Source of the DNA: Cupriavidus phytohabitans
Lineage (GTDB): Bacteria > Pseudomonadota > Gammaproteobacteria > Burkholderiales > Burkholderiaceae
DNA length: 64,000 bases
Assembly (NCBI RefSeq): GCF_000426345.1
Contig: NZ_AUFE01000015.1
Coordinates: 1-64,000, forward strand
Direction: 5' to 3'
The translations under genes and the position numbers were made by a program. Positions 1 through 8,674 of this stretch are shown piece by piece. The first letter of the stretch is position 1. Each line of letters begins with the position of its first letter. The notes under the pieces were generated by a model. That model saw nothing but the letters and a program-made list of their open reading frames with translations. It made no database searches and was not told the origin of the DNA.

Positions 1-717
1 CTGGTGTTCCCGTCGACCTCCGAGGTCTACGGCATGTGCAGCGATGACGAGTTCGACCCGGAAGCCTCGCCGCTGGTCTATGGCCCGATCAACAAGCCGC
101 GCTGGATCTATGCCTGCTCCAAGCAGCTGATGGACCGCGTCATCCACGCCTACGGCATGGAGCAAGGGCTGAACTACACGCTGTTCCGCCCCTTCAACTG
201 GATCGGCGCGGGCCTGGACTCGATCTTCGAATCGAAGGAAGGTTCGTCACGCGTGGTGACGCAGTTCCTCGGCCATATCGTGCGCGGCGAGCCGATCAAG
301 CTGGTCGATGGCGGCGCGCAGAAGCGCGCCTTCGCCGATATCTCGGACGGCATCAGCGCGCTGATGCGCGTCATCGAGAACCCCGGCGGCATCGCCAGCG
401 GCAAGATCTTCAATATCGGCAACCCGGCCAATATCCATTCGGTGCGCGAACTGGCCGAGATGATGCTGAAGATGGCGGGGGACTATCCCGAGTACGCCGA
501 CGAAGCGCGCAAGACCCGGATCGTCGAGACCTCGTCGGGCGACTTCTACGGCAAGGGCTACCAGGACGTGCAGCACCGCGTGCCGAAGATCGACAACACC
601 ATCGAAGAGCTGGGCTGGAAGCCCGAGGTCACGATGGAGCAGTCGCTGCGCCGCATCTTCGAGGCCTATCGCGGCAAGGTGGTCGAAGCCCGCACGCTGG
701 TCGACTCGGCCAACTGA
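1..717 (+). CDS. arnA: ArnA-type UDP-glucuronate decarboxylase (UDP-4-keto-pentose synthase), 5' end missing
   Basis: The reading frame is open at the left edge, so this is the C-terminal 238 residues of an extended short-chain dehydrogenase/epimerase. Visible motifs are STSEVYG (substrate-binding Ser/Glu of ArnA decarboxylases), YACSK (the catalytic Tyr-x3-Lys pair) and QKRAFADISDG, whose Arg corresponds to the decarboxylation Arg of ArnA. By family knowledge it oxidatively decarboxylates UDP-glucuronate with NAD to UDP-4-keto-pentose, a step in aminoarabinose modification of lipid A; related single-domain Ralstonia enzymes also release UDP-xylose. The formyltransferase domain of E. coli ArnA would be a separate gene here, outside the window. 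arnD follows after 13 bases. The cytosolic enzyme assignment is firm; the exact product is inferred. Confidence 0.88.
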   Translation: MVFPSTSEVYGMCSDDEFDPEASPLVYGPINKPRWIYACSKQLMDRVIHAYGMEQGLNYTLFRPFNWIGAGLDSIFESKEGSSRVVTQFLGHIVRGEPIKLVDGGAQKRAFADISDGISALMRVIENPGGIASGKIFNIGNPANIHSVRELAEMMLKMAGDYPEYADEARKTRIVETSSGDFYGKGYQDVQHRVPKIDNTIEELGWKPEVTMEQSLRRIFEAYRGKVVEARTLVDSAN

Positions 718-730
718 GCGCGCACCGCAG

Positions 731-1636
731 ATGGCACGCATTGCCCTGAAGGTCGACGTCGACACGCTGCGCGGCACGCGCGAAGGCGTGCCGAAGCTAC
801 TGTCGATGCTGGACGCCGCACAGGCGCAGGCCACGTTCCTGTTCAGCCTCGGGCCAGACCATACCGGCTGGGCGCTGCGGCGCGTATTCCGGCCCGGCTT
901 CCTGAAGAAGGTGTCGCGCACCTCGGTGGTATCCAACTACGGCTTGCGCACGCTGATGTACGGCGTACTGCTGCCGGGGCCGGACATCGGGCGCAAGGCC
1001 GCGGCGGAAATGCGCGCGGCCCGCGCCGCAGGCCACGAGTGCGGCATCCACACCTGGGACCACGTCTACTGGCAGGACAACGTGCGCGAGCGCGATGCCG
1101 CCTGGACCCGCCGCCAGATGCAGCAGGCGTTTGCGCGCTACACCGAGATCTTCGGCGAAGCGCCGCCGACGCATGGTGCGGCAGGCTGGCAGATGAACGA
1201 AGATGCGTTCCGCCAGATCGACGACTGGGGCATGGCCTATGCATCGGACGGGCGCGGCACGGCGCCTTATATCCCCACCATCGACGGCGTGCCATGCCGG
1301 CACGTGCAGATGCCGACCACGCTGCCGACGCTGGACGAACTGATCGGCACCGACGGGCTGACCGAAGACAACGTCCATACTGCGCTGCTGCAGCTGACCG
1401 CAGGCCCGGGCGACCATGTCTTTACGCTGCATACCGAGCTGGAAGGCGGCAAGCTGGCGCCGGTGTTCGAGCGGCTGCTGGCGGGGTGGCGAGCGCAGGG
1501 GCACGAACTGGTGTCGATGGCGGCGTGGTATCGCGGGCTGGATCGAAGCGGGTTGCCGGAGCTGCCGGTGACCTGGGGGGAGATTCCGGGGCGGAGTGGG
1601 GAATTGATCGTGCAGCCCGGAGTGGTATCACGCTGA
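731..1636 (+). CDS. arnD: 4-deoxy-4-formamido-L-arabinose-phosphoundecaprenol deformylase ArnD
   Basis: A 301-residue polysaccharide-deacetylase-fold protein of the ArnD group. It begins MARIALKVDVDTLRGTREG, where the DVD acidic motif gives the catalytic Asp and metal ligand, and has CGIHTWDHVYW with the His metal ligands about residue 100. HGAAGW and FTLHTE near residue 230 complete the NodB-like core. By family knowledge it removes the formyl group from undecaprenyl-phosphate-Ara4FN at the inner membrane before transfer of Ara4N to lipid A, giving cationic-peptide resistance. It lies 13 bases after the ArnA-type gene, so they are probably co-transcribed. No strong ribosome binding site is seen; the start is chosen from the family N-terminus. 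Confidence 0.9.
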   Translation: MARIALKVDVDTLRGTREGVPKLLSMLDAAQAQATFLFSLGPDHTGWALRRVFRPGFLKKVSRTSVVSNYGLRTLMYGVLLPGPDIGRKAAAEMRAARAAGHECGIHTWDHVYWQDNVRERDAAWTRRQMQQAFARYTEIFGEAPPTHGAAGWQMNEDAFRQIDDWGMAYASDGRGTAPYIPTIDGVPCRHVQMPTTLPTLDELIGTDGLTEDNVHTALLQLTAGPGDHVFTLHTELEGGKLAPVFERLLAGWRAQGHELVSMAAWYRGLDRSGLPELPVTWGEIPGRSGELIVQPGVVSR

Positions 1637-1662
1637 GCCCCAGCCAACACCGTTTGAACCAG

Positions 1663-1694
1663 GCACCCCTCTCCCGCAAGCGGGAGAGGGGTGC
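1663..1694. terminator. Perfect 14-bp hairpin between convergent genes
   Basis: GCACCCCTCTCCCG pairs perfectly with CGGGAGAGGGGTGC around a CAAG loop. It sits in the 74-base gap between the convergent arnD and P-type ATPase genes, where a bidirectional transcription stop is expected. No U-tract follows on either side, so it may instead belong to the dispersed CTCTCCCG palindromes common in related genomes. The structure is certain; the function is inferred. Confidence 0.55.
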
Positions 1695-1710
1695 AAACCC
1701 GTGGCGACAT

Positions 1711-4149
1711 CTAGTCCCGGCGGCTGGCTGCCCCCACCCGCAGCCCATTGAACACCACCAGCAGGCTCGCCCCCATATCGGCGAACACCGCCATCCACAT
1801 CGTTCCCATCCCCATCACCGTCAGCGCCAGGAATACCGCCTTGATGCCCAGCGCCAGCGTGATGTTCTGCGCCAGGATGCGCGAGGTGCGGCGCGACAGG
1901 CGGACGAACTCCGGGATCTTGCGCAGGTCGTCGTCCATCAGCGCCACGTCGGCTGTCTCGATGGCGGTGTCGGTGCCGGCCGCGCCCATGGCGAAGCCGA
2001 TATCGGCGCGCGCCAGCGCCGGTGCGTCGTTGATGCCATCACCAACCATGCCGATGCGGCCGCCGCGCGCGTGCGCGGCGTCGGTGAGTGCGGCGATGCC
2101 GTCGGCCTTGTCCTGCGGCAACTGGTTGCCGCGCGCCTCGTCGATGCCGACCTCGGCCGCGATGGCCTGCGCGGTATGCGGATTGTCGCCCGACAGCATC
2201 AGCGTCTTCACGCCCAGCGCATGCAATTCGGCAAGCGCCTGCCGGCTGGTCTGGCGCACCGTGTCGGCCACCGCAAAGAGCGCCAGCGCGGTGGCGGCGC
2301 CGTTGTCTTCGACGCGCGCCAGCAGCACCACGGTCTTGCCTTCGCGCTCGATCGCTTCCAGGCGCGCCTCCAGCGCCGGCGAGCATGCGCCCAGGTCATG
2401 CACAAGCCGGTGGTTGCCCAGTTGGTATTCAACGCCCTGCACCTTGCCGCGCGTGCCGCGTCCGGCGAGCGCCTCGAAATCGTCCACCGGCAGCGTGGCG
2501 ATGCCCTCGCCCGCCGCCGCGGCGGCCACCGCGCGCGACACGGGGTGGTCCGAGCGCGCCGCCAGGCTGGCGGCAATGGCGCGCGCCTGCGGCGGCGCGT
2601 CGGCCAGCAGCGCATGGCCGGTCTGCACCGGCTTGCCGTGCGTGATCGTGCCGGTCTTGTCCAGCGCCACCCAGGCCAGGTGCCGGCCCTGCTCCAGGTA
2701 GACCCCGCCCTTGACCAGGATGCCCCGGCGCGCGGCCGCGGCCAGGCCGCTGACGATGGTCACCGGCGTGGAGATCACCAGCGCGCACGGGCACGCGATC
2801 ACCAGCAGCACCAGCGCCTTGTAGATCCAGTCGGCCCAGCCGCCGCCGGCCAGCAGCGGCGGCACCACCGCCACCGCCACGGCAATCGCGAACACGGTCG
2901 GGGTATAGATGCGCGAGAACTGGTCGACGAAGCGCTGCGTCGGCGCGCGGCTGCCCTGCGCGGCTTCCACCGCGTGGATGATGCGCGCCAGCGTGGAGTC
3001 GCTGGCCGGCGCGGTCACGGTGTATTCCAGCTCGCCCGACTGGTTGATCGAGCCGGCGAAGAGCGGATCGCCCTCGGCCTTGTCGACCGGCACGCTTTCG
3101 CCGGTGATGGGCGCCTGGTTTAGCGCCGACTGGCCGCGCACGACCGTGCCGTCCAGCGCCACGCGCTCGCCGGGGCGCAGCCGCACCAGCGCGCCGACGG
3201 CGACGCTGGCCGCAGACACGGCTTCCCAGCTGCCGTCGTCGCGGCGCACCGTCGCCTGCTCCGGCGCCATCGCCATCAGCCCGCGGATCGCATTGCGCGC
3301 GCGGTCCAGCGAGGCGGCCTCAATGCGCTCGGCCAGCGCGAACAGCACCATCACCATCGCCGCTTCAGGCCACTGGCGCAGCAGCAGCGCGCCGGTAACC
3401 GCGATGCTCATCAATGCATTGATATTGAGATTGCCGTTGCGCAGCGCGATCCAGCCCTTGCGGTAAGTGGTCAGGCCGCCCAGCGCCACCGCCGCCAGCG
3501 CCAGCGCGGCCGGCAGCCACGGCAGGCCGAGCGCCAGCCATTCGGCCGCTTCCGCGCCGACCGCGGCCACGCCGGCCAGCGCCAGCGGCCACCAGGGCTT
3601 GTGCGCGGTGGATGATTCGGGCAGCACCTGCTGCGCGGCTTCGGCATCCAGCGGCACCGCCTGCATGCCGAGGCTGCGGATAGCAGCGACCACCGGCTCC
3701 GGCGACGGCAGCGTATGGTGGACCGTCAGCACCCGCTGGATCAGGTTGAACTCCAGCGCCGCCACGCCGGCCATACTGCCCAGCTTGTTGCGGATCAGCG
3801 TTTCCTCGGTGGGGCAGTCCATCGCGTCGATGCGATAGGCGGCCATGCGGGCGCCGGCCGGCACCTCGACAGGCGCGGCTGCCACGGCCGGCGTCAGGAC
3901 AATCGTCGACGAGCAGCCACCTCCGCAGCAGGCGGGCGCCGCGGCGGCCGGGGCGGCCTGCGAAGGTCCGTGATCGTGGGCGTGGGCGTGGGCGTGGGCG
4001 TGATTGTCGCCATGATCGTGATCATGGGAGTGATCGCGCCCGTGATCATGGGCGTGATCGTGGCCATGCTCATGGCAGTGTTTGGAGTGATCGTGCCCCG
4101 GGCCTGCATGATCCCGGGGCAGTGCGTCTTCAGGTGACGTGCGAGCCAT
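1711..4149 (-). CDS. Zn/Cd/Pb-translocating P1B-type ATPase
   Basis: An 812-residue heavy-metal ATPase. The first 75 residues are a long His/Asp tract (HDHSKHCHEHGHDH and repeats) followed by CCGGGCSS. A heavy-metal-associated domain with MDCPTEE, the CxxEE form typical of Zn/Cd/Pb pumps, lies about residues 105-170. Then come the membrane segments, the transport motif ACPCALVIS, the phosphorylated Asp in DKTGTIT, the P1B motif SDHPV and the hinge GDGINDAPA. It should export divalent soft metals across the inner membrane. The gene is preceded by a MerR-type promoter (4182-4212) but no MerR gene is adjacent. The His-rich part is encoded by slippage-prone GTGGGC repeats. ZntA, CadA and PbrA cannot be separated by eye. 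Confidence 0.92.
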   Translation of the reverse strand: MARTSPEDALPRDHAGPGHDHSKHCHEHGHDHAHDHGRDHSHDHDHGDNHAHAHAHAHDHGPSQAAPAAAAPACCGGGCSSTIVLTPAVAAAPVEVPAGARMAAYRIDAMDCPTEETLIRNKLGSMAGVAALEFNLIQRVLTVHHTLPSPEPVVAAIRSLGMQAVPLDAEAAQQVLPESSTAHKPWWPLALAGVAAVGAEAAEWLALGLPWLPAALALAAVALGGLTTYRKGWIALRNGNLNINALMSIAVTGALLLRQWPEAAMVMVLFALAERIEAASLDRARNAIRGLMAMAPEQATVRRDDGSWEAVSAASVAVGALVRLRPGERVALDGTVVRGQSALNQAPITGESVPVDKAEGDPLFAGSINQSGELEYTVTAPASDSTLARIIHAVEAAQGSRAPTQRFVDQFSRIYTPTVFAIAVAVAVVPPLLAGGGWADWIYKALVLLVIACPCALVISTPVTIVSGLAAAARRGILVKGGVYLEQGRHLAWVALDKTGTITHGKPVQTGHALLADAPPQARAIAASLAARSDHPVSRAVAAAAAGEGIATLPVDDFEALAGRGTRGKVQGVEYQLGNHRLVHDLGACSPALEARLEAIEREGKTVVLLARVEDNGAATALALFAVADTVRQTSRQALAELHALGVKTLMLSGDNPHTAQAIAAEVGIDEARGNQLPQDKADGIAALTDAAHARGGRIGMVGDGINDAPALARADIGFAMGAAGTDTAIETADVALMDDDLRKIPEFVRLSRRTSRILAQNITLALGIKAVFLALTVMGMGTMWMAVFADMGASLLVVFNGLRVGAASRRD

Positions 4150-4181
4150 CTCTTGTTGTTCGCGTGGTTTGACCTGATGAC

Positions 4182-4212
4182 ATTGAAGACCCTGTAGCGG
4201 CTACAGAGTCAA
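4182..4212 (-). promoter_or_regulatory. MerR-type metal-responsive promoter and operator
   Basis: Read on the minus strand, the -35 element TTGACT (4212-4207) and the -10 element TTCAAT (4187-4182) are separated by 19 bases, the over-long spacer typical of MerR-family promoters. The spacer holds a 23-base dyad at 4188-4210, GAC-n-CTGTAGC around a single central base, broken at only one pair. This matches the layout of CadR/PbrR/ZntR operators. The P-type ATPase start codon lies 32 bases downstream. The activator itself is not in the flanking genes. Confidence 0.8.
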
Positions 4213-4238
4213 GCGGGCCAGAGGCCGCAAGAGGCCCC

Positions 4239-4649
4239 TCAGTGCTCGCAATTGACCATCCACGACATGCCGAAGCGGTCAACCAGCATGCCGAAGCCTT
4301 CGGCCCAGAACGTCTTCTGGTACGGCACCACCACCTGCCCGCCGTCGGCGAGCCCGTTGAAGATGCGCTCGCCCTCTTCCTTGCTGACCGCGCCGACCGA
4401 CAGGCTGAAGCCGCTGAAGGCCGGGCGCTCGCCCGGGCGGCCATCGGACGCCATCAGCTGGGTCTCGCCGAACTGGATATTGGCGTGCATCACCTTGTCC
4501 TTCCAGTCTTCCGGGATCTGCATGCCCTGGTCCGGCGGCGCCTCCTTGTAGCGCATCGCAAATGTCACCTGCGCCCCCAGCACCTTGCCGTAGAACGCCA
4601 CGGCTTCGTCGAAGCGGCCGCCAAAATCCAGATAGGGTTGCACCTGCAT
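4239..4649 (-). CDS. VOC-family protein, PhnB/YjdN-like
   Basis: A 136-residue glyoxalase-fold protein starting MQVQPYLDFGGRFDEAVAFY and ending FGMSWMVNCEH, the pattern of PhnB-like (3-demethylubiquinone-9-methyltransferase-like) VOC proteins. These are small cytosolic dimers with no agreed reaction, so no substrate is given. The ATG at 4649 is chosen because GGAGAG lies just upstream; the frame extends further upstream, but the extra residues are low-complexity and unlike the family. It lies between the P-type ATPase promoter and the two-component genes, all on the minus strand. The next gene upstream ends 120 bases away, so it may have its own promoter. Confidence 0.82.
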   Translation of the reverse strand: MQVQPYLDFGGRFDEAVAFYGKVLGAQVTFAMRYKEAPPDQGMQIPEDWKDKVMHANIQFGETQLMASDGRPGERPAFSGFSLSVGAVSKEEGERIFNGLADGGQVVVPYQKTFWAEGFGMLVDRFGMSWMVNCEH

Positions 4650-4769
4650 TGTCACTCTCCTTGTGGGTTGTGATCCTGGTTGCGTAGGGATGCGCCGGCC
4701 GGAGTTGCCGTTGCCGGCACGCGCGCCATTATGCGCGCGCGCCGGGCACATGCAAGTGCAGCGGGCGTT

Positions 4770-6218
4770 TCACGCCACCGGGGCAGGCGCCTGCGCCGTC
4801 GCGGCCGCGCCCTCGGCGGGGAATTGCAGCGAGAACACCGTTTCCCCATCCAGGCTGCGCACGGTCACGCTGCCGCCATGCAGCCGCATGATGGTGTCGA
4901 CAATCGCCAGGCCGAGGCCGGTCGACGTGGCGGAATTGCGGCGCGACGGATCCGCGCGGTAGAAGCGTCCGAAGATATGCGGCAGCGTTTCCGGCGGGAT
5001 CGCCGGTCCCGCATTGCTGACGCGGATGCTGGTAGTGGCGCCGCCCGGCGCAGGCACGCGCGTGGCATCCAGCCGCACCGTGGTGCCCGCGGGCGCGTGG
5101 CGCAGCGCGTTGTCGAGCAGGTTGGTGACCGCACGCCGCAGCAGCGTCTGGTCGGCCTGCACCAGCGCGTGTCCGCCAACCGCCAGCGTGACATCGCGGT
5201 CGGCCGCGACCGCCTCGAAATACTCGGCCATCTTGTCGAGCTCTTCACGCGCGTCCAGCGTGCGCACGCCCAGCGCCACCTGCGCATGGTCGGCGCGCGC
5301 GAGGAACAGCATGTTCTCGATCATGCGCGCCAGCCGCTCGTACTCTTCCAGGTTCGATTCGAGCAGCGCCTCGTATTCCGCCGCGCCGCGGCTCTGCGCC
5401 AGCGTCACCTGGGTCTGGCCGATCAGGTTGCTGATCGGCGTGCGGAAATCGTGCGCCAGGTCGGCCGAGAACTCGGACAGCCGCGAGAAGCTGTCCTGCA
5501 GCCGCGCCAGCATGTCGTTGAGCGCGGCCGCCAGCTCGCGCAGCTCGGCGGGCGCACTGCCCACATCGAGCCGCGTGGCGAGCCGGCTGGTAGTCACCGC
5601 GGCAGCATCGGTTGCCATGCGCCGCAGCGGGCGCAGCCCGCGCCGCGCCAGCACGAAACCGAGCCCGGCCGCCACGGCCGCGCCGCACAGCGTCGCCCAC
5701 AGCAGGCGGTAGCGGTATTCGCGGATCAGCGCCACGCGGTAGCCGGCATCGCGCAGCACCACGATCTCGACCGCCTTGTCGGAATCGCCGAGCTGGCCGA
5801 GCGCCGCAATGCCGCGCGAGGGCACGCCGTTGCGCGGACGCCAGGTCTGCAGCATGTCCTTTTCAGGCTGTGTGCCGGCCGGCAGCACGCGCAGCGGCGG
5901 CACGGTCTCGTTGCGCGGATTGAGGGTGACCAGCGGCTCGCCCTGGCGCGTGCGCACCACCAGGATCAGCCCTTCATGACCCATGGCGATATCGGCGAAC
6001 CGGTGCGTATCGGCGCGGATTTCCGCCTCGCTGCGCACTTCGCGCAGCAGGTGGCGCACCAGCAGCACTTCGCCGACCAGCTCGCTCTCATCGCGGCCCT
6101 CCAGCTGCGCTGACAGCGCGCTGGACAGGTAGGCGGCCACGCTGACCAGGATCGCGGCCGTGGCCAGCCCGTACGCCAGCGCCAGCCGCGTGGTAAGGGA
6201 CGACGGCAGCCGCATCAT
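4770..6218 (-). CDS. Heavy-metal-type sensor histidine kinase
   Basis: A 482-residue membrane kinase. A first membrane helix lies about residues 10-36, a periplasmic region about 37-170, and a second helix about 172-190, followed by a HAMP segment. The phosphoacceptor His256 is in DLAHDFRTP, the N-box Asn370 in NLLDNALRH, and the G-box is GLGLAIVD. The layout matches CusS/CopS/IrlS heavy-metal sensors. The start codon ATG at 6218 overlaps the stop of the response regulator gene (ATGA), so the two are translationally coupled. A long apparent N-terminal extension in the same frame lies inside the regulator gene and is rejected. The metal sensed is not readable. Confidence 0.9.
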   Translation of the reverse strand: MMRLPSSLTTRLALAYGLATAAILVSVAAYLSSALSAQLEGRDESELVGEVLLVRHLLREVRSEAEIRADTHRFADIAMGHEGLILVVRTRQGEPLVTLNPRNETVPPLRVLPAGTQPEKDMLQTWRPRNGVPSRGIAALGQLGDSDKAVEIVVLRDAGYRVALIREYRYRLLWATLCGAAVAAGLGFVLARRGLRPLRRMATDAAAVTTSRLATRLDVGSAPAELRELAAALNDMLARLQDSFSRLSEFSADLAHDFRTPISNLIGQTQVTLAQSRGAAEYEALLESNLEEYERLARMIENMLFLARADHAQVALGVRTLDAREELDKMAEYFEAVAADRDVTLAVGGHALVQADQTLLRRAVTNLLDNALRHAPAGTTVRLDATRVPAPGGATTSIRVSNAGPAIPPETLPHIFGRFYRADPSRRNSATSTGLGLAIVDTIMRLHGGSVTVRSLDGETVFSLQFPAEGAAATAQAPAPVA

Positions 6219-6916
6219 GCCGCGGCGGGGCCGCAGCCATCGCTGTCTTCGCCATCGTCCAGGACGTAGCCCATGCCGCGCCGGGTATGGATCAGCTTGC
6301 GCGGGAACGGGTCGTCGACCTTGGCGCGCAGGCGCCGGATCGACACGTCGACCACATTGGTGTTGCTGTCGAAGTTGACGTCCCACACCTGGGACGCGAT
6401 CAGCGAGCGCGACAGGACCTCGCCGCGGCGGCGCGCCAGCAGGTACAGCAGCGCAAACTCCTTGGAGGTCAGGTCGATCTTCTGGCCGGCGCGCACCACG
6501 CGACGCCGGATGGCGTCGATCTGCAGGTCGGCCACTTCGATGAATTCGCTTTCGCGCATCGGTCCGCGGCGCAGGATGGTGCGGATGCGCAGCACCAGCT
6601 CCGCGAACGCGAACGGCTTGACCATGTAGTCGTCGGCGCCCAGCTCCAGGCCCTTGAGGCGGTCGGACAGCTCGTCGCGCGCGGTCAGGAACAGCACCGG
6701 CGTGTCGCGCTCGCGGCGCAGTTCGCGCAGCACCTGCCAGCCGTCCAGGTTCGGCAGCATCACGTCCAGCACGATCAGGTCGTAGGGGTGCTCGCGCGCG
6801 TGGGCCAGGCCGTCGACGCCGTCGCGCGCCAGGTCCACCACGAAGCCGGATTCGGTGAGGCCCTTGAGCAGGTAGTCGCCCGCCTTGGGTTCGTCCTCGA
6901 CAATCAGGATACGCAT
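6215..6916 (-). CDS. OmpR-family response regulator, heavy-metal type
   Basis: A 233-residue protein with an N-terminal receiver: acidic pocket VEDEP, phosphorylated Asp51 in [10 protein letters not shown], Lys100 in [10 protein letters not shown]-terminal winged helix follows, with motifs such as [26 protein letters not shown] and [10 protein letters not shown]. It belongs to the CusR/CopR/CzcR/IrlR type and is expected to activate metal-efflux or envelope genes. It is the promoter-proximal gene of a two-gene unit with the kinase. The region upstream (6917-7122) must hold its promoter, but no clear operator repeat was found there. Confidence 0.92.
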   Translation of the reverse strand: MRILIVEDEPKAGDYLLKGLTESGFVVDLARDGVDGLAHAREHPYDLIVLDVMLPNLDGWQVLRELRRERDTPVLFLTARDELSDRLKGLELGADDYMVKPFAFAELVLRIRTILRRGPMRESEFIEVADLQIDAIRRRVVRAGQKIDLTSKEFALLYLLARRRGEVLSRSLIASQVWDVNFDSNTNVVDVSIRRLRAKVDDPFPRKLIHTRRGMGYVLDDGEDSDGCGPAAA

Positions 6917-7122
6917 GTGTCAGTCACTTTCCGGCGGCGCCAGTGCCGCCAATGCGTAACGCTAGCCGAGGACAGCCGGAAATGGGCAAAGATTTCAGAA
7001 ATGTCATCGCAAAGACGGCTTTTTGCGGGTAAATGCCAGTAAAATGCGCGCTGACCGCCGGCTTCGCCGATGGTTCCCCGCGCGCCGCGCGCTTTCCTGT
7101 CCGCTTAGCCTTCGCCCGCCTG

Positions 7123-7563
7123 ATGAAACGCCTGCCGCGCCTGTCGAATTCCCTGCTGCTGTCGCTTGCCCTGATCGCGCTGCCCGTGTCCGCCGCCGAC
7201 GCGGCCGTGACGACCGTGTGCAGCGCGGTGCAGGCCGCGGGACTATCGCTGCCGGAACGGCATGCCGCGGCCAAGATGGTAGCCGAAGCCGCACTGGGCG
7301 GCGGTAGCGAAGGCAGCTGCCGCGGCGCCGCCGTGCAGGTCATGGCGGAACCCGGCGGACAAGGCGTGCCGCTGCAACTGCAGGACGATGGATCGCCGCA
7401 GCCGTCGGACGACGACACCGCTACGCTGCCGGCGCAGCCCGCCGCCGCCGCGGGCGAACTGCCGGAACTGCCGCCCGAGGTGATGGCCCACTGGGCGCAT
7501 GTGGCGCCGATGGCGACACCGGCGGTATTCAACGGCCTGCTGCCTTTCGCCACGCGCTGCTGA
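7123..7563 (+). CDS. Secreted hypothetical protein
   Basis: A 146-residue protein, family not recognised. The ATG at 7123 is chosen because it starts a clear Sec signal peptide (MKRLPRLSNSLLLSLALIALPVSAADA, cleavage likely after SAADA or VSA). The mature part has Cys residues in TTVCSAVQ and GSCRGAA and ends ATRC, so disulfides are possible. The middle is acidic and Pro/Ala-rich (PSDDDTATLPAQP). It is divergent from the response regulator gene, so a link to the two-component system is possible but unproven. The export signal supports a real gene; no function is proposed. Confidence 0.65.
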   Translation: MKRLPRLSNSLLLSLALIALPVSAADAAVTTVCSAVQAAGLSLPERHAAAKMVAEAALGGGSEGSCRGAAVQVMAEPGGQGVPLQLQDDGSPQPSDDDTATLPAQPAAAAGELPELPPEVMAHWAHVAPMATPAVFNGLLPFATRC

Positions 7564-7672
7564 AGCGCCACGCCGCGCCTGGCGGCTTTTCCGACTGTTT
7601 CAGACTGTTTTCAGACGGTTTCCGGCTGCTACCCGTCGACCGCCACACAGCCACTGGCGCTGCGCATGCGGC

Positions 7673-7999
7673 TTATCCGACGCGGAAGAACTCGATCGAT
7701 TGCCCCGCATTGACTGCGCGCTGCAGCCAGTCGGGGTATTCGCCCTCGCCGTCCCAGCTTTGCCCCAGGGCATTGCGGTAGAGCGGACGCGGTGCGCCGT
7801 TGGCTTTGGCGGCTTTGGCGCTGACAACATCGGCGCCAGCCTCGGGCGCGGCTGCCTTGCGTGAAGATTCCACAGCGGGCGCCGGGACCTTGTCAAAGCA
7901 TCCCGCGGCGACCAGGTCGTCAAGCGTCAGCGCATGACGATCCATTTGCTCGTGGATCCAGGCCACCGCAGCGAGTTTGGCTGAATCAGACTCGGACAT
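7673..7999 (-). CDS. H-NS-family C-terminal-domain protein with altered DNA-binding loop
   Basis: A 108-residue protein. The C-terminal 40 residues (LYRNALGQSWDGEGEYPDWL) align with the H-NS DNA-binding domain, whose usual loop is QGR or RGR before P-x-W. Here the loop reads EGE, exchanging the basic minor-groove hook for acidic residues. The N-terminal part (SAKLAAVAWIHEQMDRHALTLDDLVAAGCF) is short and lacks the long coiled coil of full H-NS. The middle is an Ala/Lys-rich linker. The ATG at 7999 fits the family start; an upstream extension in frame is Arg-rich low-complexity and rejected. It may bind DNA weakly, or modulate other H-NS proteins. Confidence 0.7.
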   Translation of the reverse strand: MSESDSAKLAAVAWIHEQMDRHALTLDDLVAAGCFDKVPAPAVESSRKAAAPEAGADVVSAKAAKANGAPRPLYRNALGQSWDGEGEYPDWLQRAVNAGQSIEFFRVG

Positions 8000-8342
8000 G
8001 ACTATCGTGAGAGGCCCGCTGCATTCCCGCGGGCAATGAAGACCGGCGATGGAACCGCAGGCCGGTCGGATAGCCATGATTCTACAGCCTTTGCCTGCGC
8101 TGCCGGCGTTTGCGCGTGACCGCGCAGCGCATTTCCTTGCATTTGCCATGTGCTTGCCCTGCGCTTGCCCTGCGCTTGCCCTGGGCTTTCCCTGCGTTGC
8201 CATGCACTGGCCGCGCTGGCCGCGTTGGCCAATGCTGCATGACGGCAATGTCATGCGGGCGTCATGCTGGCGTGGAGGGCGAGTGCCTAGACTTCTCTCT
8301 ACCGCCGCCCGTCCCGGGCTGCACTCTTACGGAGAAGCATCC
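8000..8342. other. Gap between divergent genes containing an 11-bp tandem repeat
   Basis: No gene is supported in these 343 bases. At 8152-8195 there are four consecutive 11-base units of GCTTGCCCTGC, the last two with one change each. The left side carries the promoter region of the H-NS-like gene and the right side that of the repeat protein. Two copies of GTCATGC lie about 8250-8265. No convincing -35/-10 pair could be assigned. Confidence 0.5.
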
Positions 8343-8618
8343 ATGCAAGCACTCAGGCAAATCCTTGTCGCCACCGCGCTGACTGCGGCCGTGGCCGGCA
8401 CCGCGCAAGCCGCACCGCGCAGCGTCGATCCGTTCAGCGATGGCGCGCGCAGCGTCACTGGTACGCGCAGCCCGTTCACCGACGGCGCACATACGGCCAC
8501 CGGCACCCGCAGCAGCTTTACCGATGGCGCACACACCGCCACCGGCACGCGCAGCACGTTCACCGACGGCGCGCACAACCCGAACGGCCCGCGCGACAGC
8601 TTTAGCGACGGCGCCTGA
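8343..8618 (+). CDS. Secreted protein made of 14-residue FTDGA repeats
   Basis: A 91-residue protein with a Sec signal peptide (MQALRQILVATALTAAVAGTAQA). Its mature part is almost entirely four 14-residue repeats with a half repeat at the end. The repeat core is FTDGAHTATGTR preceded by Ser-x, the variants being PFSDGARSVTGTR and TFTDGAHNPNGPR. The sequence ends exactly on DSFSDGA. It is rich in Gly, Thr and Asp, lacks Cys, and looks unstructured or metal/ligand-binding. No family is recognised. GGAGAAGC upstream of the ATG gives an acceptable ribosome binding site. It stands alone between the H-NS-like gene and the convergent BKACE gene. Confidence 0.72.
   Translation: MQALRQILVATALTAAVAGTAQAAPRSVDPFSDGARSVTGTRSPFTDGAHTATGTRSSFTDGAHTATGTRSTFTDGAHNPNGPRDSFSDGA
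8427..8615 (+). repeat. Four-and-a-half 42-bp coding tandem repeats
   Basis: Units run 8427-8468, 8469-8510, 8511-8552, 8553-8594 and a half unit 8595-8615, each encoding 14 residues. Codon third positions differ between units (for example GATGGC and GACGGC for Asp-Gly) while the amino acids are kept. This points to selection on the protein repeat rather than to a recent DNA duplication. Confidence 0.85.
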
Positions 8619-8674
8619 CCTCCCCAGCCCATGCGCCCGCCACGCAGCCGCCATGCCGCGCACGCGGGACCGCA

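Noticed and set aside
1039-3123. Long plus-strand frame across arnD and the P-type ATPase
   Set aside because: It is out of frame with arnD and antisense to the ATPase, and has Arg/His/Gln-rich composition.
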